Below are positions 60,015-64,000 of a DNA stretch of 64,000 nt, piece after piece. The translations under genes and the position numbers were made by a program. The stretch is from contig NZ_SACP01000001.1 in the NCBI RefSeq assembly GCF_004004555.2, positions 248,001 through 312,000 on the forward strand, written 5' to 3'. The DNA comes from Methylobacterium oryzihabitans. Lineage in GTDB: Bacteria; Pseudomonadota; Alphaproteobacteria; Rhizobiales; Beijerinckiaceae. Within the stretch, counting starts at the first letter, position 1. Each line of letters begins with the position of its first letter. Under the pieces are notes generated by a model. That model saw nothing but the letters and a program-made list of their open reading frames with translations, searched no databases and was not told the DNA's origin.

Positions 60015-60884
60015 CTACCGCGCGCGGGCGGTGGCGCTGCGGCGGTAGAACCCGTCGACCTGGGCCTGGGCGTCGGCGCGGTCGCGCTCGGAGGTCGCGG
60101 CGAGCGCCTGCTCCTGCAGGCCGACGATCCACTGGTCCTTCGGCCCCTCGGCGGCGTCGCGGGCGAGCGTCAGCCAGGCGAGGCCGCGGGCGCGCTGGAC
60201 CGGCACCCCCTGGCCGTTCATCAGCAATTGCCCGAGCAGCGCCTGCGCCGCCGGATGGCCCTTCTCGGCCGCGAGGTTGAACCAGCGCGCCGCCTGCCGC
60301 GGATCCTGGGTCACGCCGGTGCCGTCGAGGTAGAGACGGGCGAGGTTGTACTGCGCGTTCGGGTCGCCGAAATACGTCGCCGCGTAGTTGAACATGTCGT
60401 AGGCGCGCTCGACGTTGGGCTGGACGTAGGAGCCCTTGATCCCGTCGAGGAAGTAGCGGCCGAGCGCCGTGAACGCGCTCGCCACCACGGTCGCGTTGGT
60501 CGAATCCGGGCCGTCGTCGGCGTTCTCGTCGGCGATCTTGGAGAAGAACTCGAACGCCTTGAGGTCGTCGTGCGGGACGCCGTCGCCCTCGGCATACATG
60601 CGGCCGAGCTTCCACAGCGCCAGGGCGTGGCCCTGGCCCGCGGCGTATTCGAGGGCGCGGGCCGCCCCTTCCTTGTCGCCGGCATTGTAGTCGCGCACGC
60701 CCGTCCGCACCGCCTCGCGGGCGTTGCGGTAGGCCCCGGCCGGCGGGACCGGGATGCGGGCCGTCGCGTCGAGCGCGACGGCCGGGCCGGGGAGCCCCGG
60801 CCCGAGGAGACCCGAACCGAGCAGCACCGCAGTCAACAGGAGCCCGCGGCCGGCACGGCCGGAGCCGTCCCTAGATGTCCGCAT
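60015..60884 (-). CDS. exoR: ExoR-like Sel1-repeat exopolysaccharide regulator
   Basis: A 289-residue periplasmic protein: signal peptide (LLLTAVLLGSGLLGPGLPGPAVA) then Sel1-like TPR repeats (ALEYAAGQGHALALWKLGRMYAEGDGVPHDDLKAFEFFSKIADE; FGDPNAQYNLARLYLDGTGVTQDPRQAARWFNLAAEKGH; LLGQLLMNGQGVPVQRARGLAWLTLA). This fits ExoR of rhizobia, which holds the sensor kinase ExoS in check and so represses exopolysaccharide and motility switching. The start at 60884 overlaps the end of ilvD by 14 bp, an unusual partner, so translation may be coupled. Confidence 0.9.
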   Translation of the reverse strand: MRTSRDGSGRAGRGLLLTAVLLGSGLLGPGLPGPAVALDATARIPVPPAGAYRNAREAVRTGVRDYNAGDKEGAARALEYAAGQGHALALWKLGRMYAEGDGVPHDDLKAFEFFSKIADENADDGPDSTNATVVASAFTALGRYFLDGIKGSYVQPNVERAYDMFNYAATYFGDPNAQYNLARLYLDGTGVTQDPRQAARWFNLAAEKGHPAAQALLGQLLMNGQGVPVQRARGLAWLTLARDAAEGPKDQWIVGLQEQALAATSERDRADAQAQVDGFYRRSATARAR

Positions 60885-62604
60885 AGGACAGGATCTCCTG
60901 GGCGCCGCCCGGATGGGTCACGGCCCCGTTCACGGCGGGTCCGACGGTCTGGGCGTACTTCCAGAGGTAGCCGGAGGTGGAATCGTTGGCGCGCGGCTGC
61001 CAGGCCGCCCGGCGCCGGGCCAGCTCGTCGTCCGACAGGTCGACCGACAGGATGCCCTGGATCGCGTCGAGATGGATGACGTCGCCGTCCTCGAGCAGCC
61101 CGATCGGCCCGCCGACCGCCGCCTCCGGCCCGACATGGCCGACGCAGAAGCCGCGGGTCGCGCCCGAGAACCGGCCGTCGGTGATGAGCGCGACCTTGTC
61201 GCCCATGCCCTGGCCGTAGAGGGCGGCGGTGGTCGACAGCATCTCGCGCATGCCGGGGCCGCCCTTCGGGCCCTCGTAGCGGATGACGAGGACGTCGCCC
61301 TCGGCGTACTGGCGGTTCTTGACCGCCTCGAAGCAGGCTTCCTCGTTGTCGAACACCCGGGCCGGGCCGGTGAAGACCTGCTTGTCCAGCGGCATGCCCG
61401 CGACCTTCACGATCGCGCCCTCGGGGGCGAGGTTGCCGCGCAGGCCGACGACGCCGCCGGTCGGGGTGATCGGCTGGTCGGCCGGGCGCACCACGTCCTG
61501 GTCGGGGTTCCACGCCACCTTGGCGAGGTTCTCCGCGATGGTGCGGCCGGTGACGGTGAGGCAGTCGCCGTGCAGGTAGCCGTGGTCGAGCAGAGTCTTC
61601 ATCAGCAGCGGGATGCCGCCGACCTCGAACATGTCCTTGGCGACGTAGCGCCCGCCGGGCTTCAGGTCGGCGACGTAGGGGGTGCGCTTGAAGATCTCGG
61701 CGACGTCGAACAGGTCGAAGTGGATGCCGCATTCATGGGCGATCGCCGGCAGGTGCAGGGCCGCGTTGGTCGAGCCGCCGGAGGCCGCGACGACCGTGGC
61801 GGCGTTCTCCAGCGCCTTGCGGGTGACGATGTCGCGGGGGCGGATGTTCTTGGCCACGAGCTCCATCACCATCTCGCCGGCGGTGGCGCAGAACCGGTCG
61901 CGGATCTCGTAGGGAGCCGGCGCGCCCGCCGAGTAGGGCAGCGCGAGGCCGATCGCCTCGGAGACGGTCGCCATCGTGTTGGCGGTGAACTGCGCGCCAC
62001 AGGCGCCGGCGGACGGACAGGCGACCTGCTCCAGCTCGTCGAGGTCGTCGTCGCTCATCGCGCCGACCGAGTGCTTGCCGACCGCCTCGAACAGGTCCTG
62101 CACCGTCACCGGACGGCCGCGGAACGAGCCCGGCAGGATCGAGCCGCCGTAGATAAAGATCGACGGCACGTTGAGGCGCACCATCGCCATCATCATGCCG
62201 GGCAGGGACTTGTCGCAGCCGGCGAGCCCGATCAGCGCGTCGTAGGCGTGGCCGCGCATGGTCAGCTCGACCGAATCGGCGATGACCTCGCGCGAGGGCA
62301 GCGAGGCGCGCATGCCGCGATGGCCCATCGCGATGCCGTCGGTGACCGTGATGGTGCAGAACTCGCGCGGGGTGCCGCCGGCGGCGGCGACGCCCTTCTT
62401 CACCGACTGCGCCTGGCGCATCAGCGAGATGTTGCACGGGGCGGCCTCGTTCCAGCACGAGGCGACGCCGACCAGCGGCTGGTGGATCTGCTCGCGGGTG
62501 AGCCCCATCGCGTAGAGGTACGAGCGGTGCGGCGCCCGCTCCGGCCCCTCGGTGACGTAGCGGCTCGGCAGCTTCGACTTGTCGGTGGTGTGACGCGCGT
62601 CCAT
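60871..62604 (-). CDS. ilvD: Dihydroxy-acid dehydratase
   Basis: A 577-residue Fe-S enzyme of valine, leucine and isoleucine synthesis that dehydrates 2,3-dihydroxy-3-methylvalerate and the isovalerate analogue. The cluster cysteines are in [26 protein letters not shown] and [16 protein letters not shown]; the metal-binding and substrate motifs [20 protein letters not shown] and [12 protein letters not shown] are at the C-terminal part. ATG 62604 gives the usual N terminus; in-frame upstream ATGs would add an arginine-rich leader and are not preferred. Its stop lies within exoR. Confidence 0.96.
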   Translation of the reverse strand: MDARHTTDKSKLPSRYVTEGPERAPHRSYLYAMGLTREQIHQPLVGVASCWNEAAPCNISLMRQAQSVKKGVAAAGGTPREFCTITVTDGIAMGHRGMRASLPSREVIADSVELTMRGHAYDALIGLAGCDKSLPGMMMAMVRLNVPSIFIYGGSILPGSFRGRPVTVQDLFEAVGKHSVGAMSDDDLDELEQVACPSAGACGAQFTANTMATVSEAIGLALPYSAGAPAPYEIRDRFCATAGEMVMELVAKNIRPRDIVTRKALENAATVVAASGGSTNAALHLPAIAHECGIHFDLFDVAEIFKRTPYVADLKPGGRYVAKDMFEVGGIPLLMKTLLDHGYLHGDCLTVTGRTIAENLAKVAWNPDQDVVRPADQPITPTGGVVGLRGNLAPEGAIVKVAGMPLDKQVFTGPARVFDNEEACFEAVKNRQYAEGDVLVIRYEGPKGGPGMREMLSTTAALYGQGMGDKVALITDGRFSGATRGFCVGHVGPEAAVGGPIGLLEDGDVIHLDAIQGILSVDLSDDELARRRAAWQPRANDSTSGYLWKYAQTVGPAVNGAVTHPGGAQEILSYADI

Positions 62605-63097
62605 GGCCTTGTCCCGTACCCGTTCTCTCTTCCGGCGGACCGGTTCGTCCGGTCCTTCGACGTCGCCCGGCCTGCAACCGAACCCGGCGAAGCCCGTTTC
62701 CCCCTGTGGTTCCCTGTCTGGTTCCGGAACAAACATGGTTTCTCCATGTCCGGTCCCGTAGGCTGCTGCATGACAGTCTCGACCGACCGTCATGCCTTGT
62801 TCCCGTGCACTCCCTCCCCTGCACGAACCGTTTCCGGCCGCAGGCCGGACCGCCACGCACCGCGGCCGGACGACTCGTCCGCCAGGGTCGGAAGCGGGCT
62901 TGGAAAGATTCGATCGGGCCCGATAAACCGCTGAGACCACAATCTCTTAGACGTGGCCGTTGAGGTGCCGCCGGTTTATGGCGGGATCGCGGCGGGGGCG
63001 GGCAGGCCCTGAGGCAAACCTGGGATGGTTTCGCGGTGTTGCCACCCCGCCACAGCTAAGCTTGCGGCGGGGCGACGGCGGAACCGGGACGGAGCGC
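62605..63097. other. Upstream region of ilvD, no gene
   Basis: 493 bp separate ilvD (minus) from the metallopeptidase gene (also minus). I see no credible gene or a leucine/isoleucine-rich leader peptide. A hairpin at 62768-62795 (GCATGACAGTC with GACCGTCATGC, one mismatch) lies 164 bp before ilvD and may be regulatory. The 3' end of the metallopeptidase gene shows no clear terminator. Confidence 0.5.
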
Positions 63098-64000
63098 TCA
63101 GGCGTAGCGGGGCGAGGCGACGCGCTGGCGCAGGCCGGCGATCAGCGCCCGCAGGGTGTCGGCGATCGAATCGTTCGAGTCGGGCCGGGCGGCGATCCGG
63201 TCGTGGACGAAGGACAGCTTGCCGATCACCGACGGGGTGAGCCGGAACGGGTAGAGGTCCGACTGCCCCATGCTGCGGTTGAGCGAGTTCATCGCGAAGG
63301 TCAGGGGCAGCCACGCCTCGATCAGGCGGCCGAACTCGTGCCGGTAGGGATCGAGATCGATGCGGGCGCCGAGGTCGAGCCCGGTCCGCAGTTTCGGCTC
63401 GACCCGCAGACCGAAGCTGCTCGCGGTCTCGAGCGTGTCGACGATGTGCATGTAGTGCGCCCAGGTCTCGGCGAAGTCCTCCCACGGGTGGGAGGTGGCG
63501 TAGGACGAGACGAAGTGCTCCTGCCAGCCCTCGCCGGGGCCGTGGGCGTAGTGGCGCTGGAGCGCGAGGCCGTAATCGGCGCGCTCGTCGCCGAACACCG
63601 CCCGGAACCGCGGCAGGCACGGGTCGTGCCGGACCAGCACGTTCCAGAAGTAATGCCCGATCTCGTGGCGGAAATGCCCGAGCAGGGTGCGGTAGTGCTC
63701 GCCGAACAGGGTGCGGCGACGCTCGCGCTCGACGTCGTCGGCCTCGGCGAGGTTGAGGGTTATGAGGCCGTTGTCGTGGCCGGTGAGCACCGGCGGCCCG
63801 AGGAGATGGGCCTCGGACGGATCGACCAGGAAGTCGAAGGCGAGGCCGGCCGGGTCGCTGCGCCGGTCGGCAAGCGGCAGGTTCATGCGCAGCATCGAGT
63901 AGAACAGCCGGCGCTTGGCGACCTCGATCTCGCGCCAGCGCACGAGGTTCCAGTCGACCGAGAGGTCGGGCACCACCCGGTTGTGCCGGCAGGCGAGGCA
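63098..64000 (-). CDS. Putative zinc-binding metallopeptidase, 5' end outside window
   Basis: 300 codons plus the stop are present; the gene continues past the right edge. The first visible residues CLACRHNRVVPDLSV contain a C-x-x-C that would be the end of an N-terminal zinc ribbon, and the central FRHEIGHYFWNVL has the HExxH zinc-peptidase motif, followed by DERADYGLALQRHY. It resembles the bacterial zinc-ribbon metallopeptidase family (often annotated as putative zinc-binding peptidase). Function is unknown. The longer frame through the opposite strand is discounted. Confidence 0.85.
   Translation of the reverse strand, partial: CLACRHNRVVPDLSVDWNLVRWREIEVAKRRLFYSMLRMNLPLADRRSDPAGLAFDFLVDPSEAHLLGPPVLTGHDNGLITLNLAEADDVERERRRTLFGEHYRTLLGHFRHEIGHYFWNVLVRHDPCLPRFRAVFGDERADYGLALQRHYAHGPGEGWQEHFVSSYATSHPWEDFAETWAHYMHIVDTLETASSFGLRVEPKLRTGLDLGARIDLDPYRHEFGRLIEAWLPLTFAMNSLNRSMGQSDLYPFRLTPSVIGKLSFVHDRIAARPDSNDSIADTLRALIAGLRQRVASPRYA

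Noticed and set aside
62616..62940. N-terminal extension of IlvD or a leader peptide
   Set aside because: The in-frame region is arginine-rich, lacks clusters of leucine, isoleucine or valine codons and does not match known IlvD N termini.

Overview
The window is very GC-rich alphaproteobacterial chromosome. Gene content and small conserved families point to Hyphomicrobiales and most likely Methylobacterium or a close relative: DUF3126 next to cysE, paired transglutaminase-like cysteine proteinases, GASA-type rhomboid, Phd/PemK-like pair, hom-glpX, ExoR, CtrA-type boxes and an anti-Shine-Dalgarno sRNA. The genus is an inference from content. No phage, insertion sequence or plasmid genes were seen, so this reads as core chromosome with some accessory loci.

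Layout. 1-2.7 kb: YceI - cytochrome b - YceI, lipB, a lone fliN and tRNA-Leu(GAG). 3-8.5 kb: CBS protein, rhomboid protease, PAS-like protein, two tandem LapG-like periplasmic cysteine proteinases and two unknown membrane or anchored proteins, with two CtrA-type boxes. 8.5-11.7 kb: DUF3126, cysE, a GST and a divergent GlxA/FtrA-type regulator. 11.7-24.8 kb: an exopolysaccharide locus (chain-length protein with a degenerate kinase domain, two Wza-type export lipoproteins, a GT4 glycosyltransferase, a polyprenyl-phosphate sugar transferase, an acyltransferase and a secreted GH5 glycosidase) interrupted by a DUF982-like protein, a solute-binding protein and a hydroxyacid dehydrogenase. 25-30.6 kb: HAD hydrolase, tyrosine phosphatase-like protein, TRAP binding protein, HicB-like small protein, a candidate sRNA, a 44-residue protein with a duplicated decapeptide, a histone-deacetylase-like enzyme and a GT61-like protein. 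30.8-37.1 kb: tamA-tamB. 37.4-40.2 kb: spermidine/putrescine-type ABC transporter without its binding protein. 40.4-41.1 kb: Phd/PemK-like pair. 41.2-44.8 kb: emrAB-type efflux operon with a divergent TetR regulator and a perfect operator palindrome. 44.9-45.4 kb: a dense repeat cluster with a very long hairpin. 45.4-55 kb: chemosensory cluster. 55-64 kb: glpX and hom, ceramidase-like protein, xthA, a GST, exoR overlapping ilvD, and a zinc metallopeptidase cut by the window edge.

How the parts fit. The EPS genes, GT61-like protein, ExoR and LapG-like proteases suggest a surface/biofilm theme, although no LapD or LapA is visible. The chemosensory cluster has a complete signalling core (CheA, two CheW, CheR, CheB, one membrane receptor) and, divergently, a STAS protein and a single-domain CheY. 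Its first plus-strand gene is unusual: a soluble receptor-type hairpin followed by a CheZ-like D-x3-Q phosphatase motif and a CheZ-like C-terminal tail. I consider this, the decapeptide-repeat microprotein and the long-hairpin repeat island the most interesting items.
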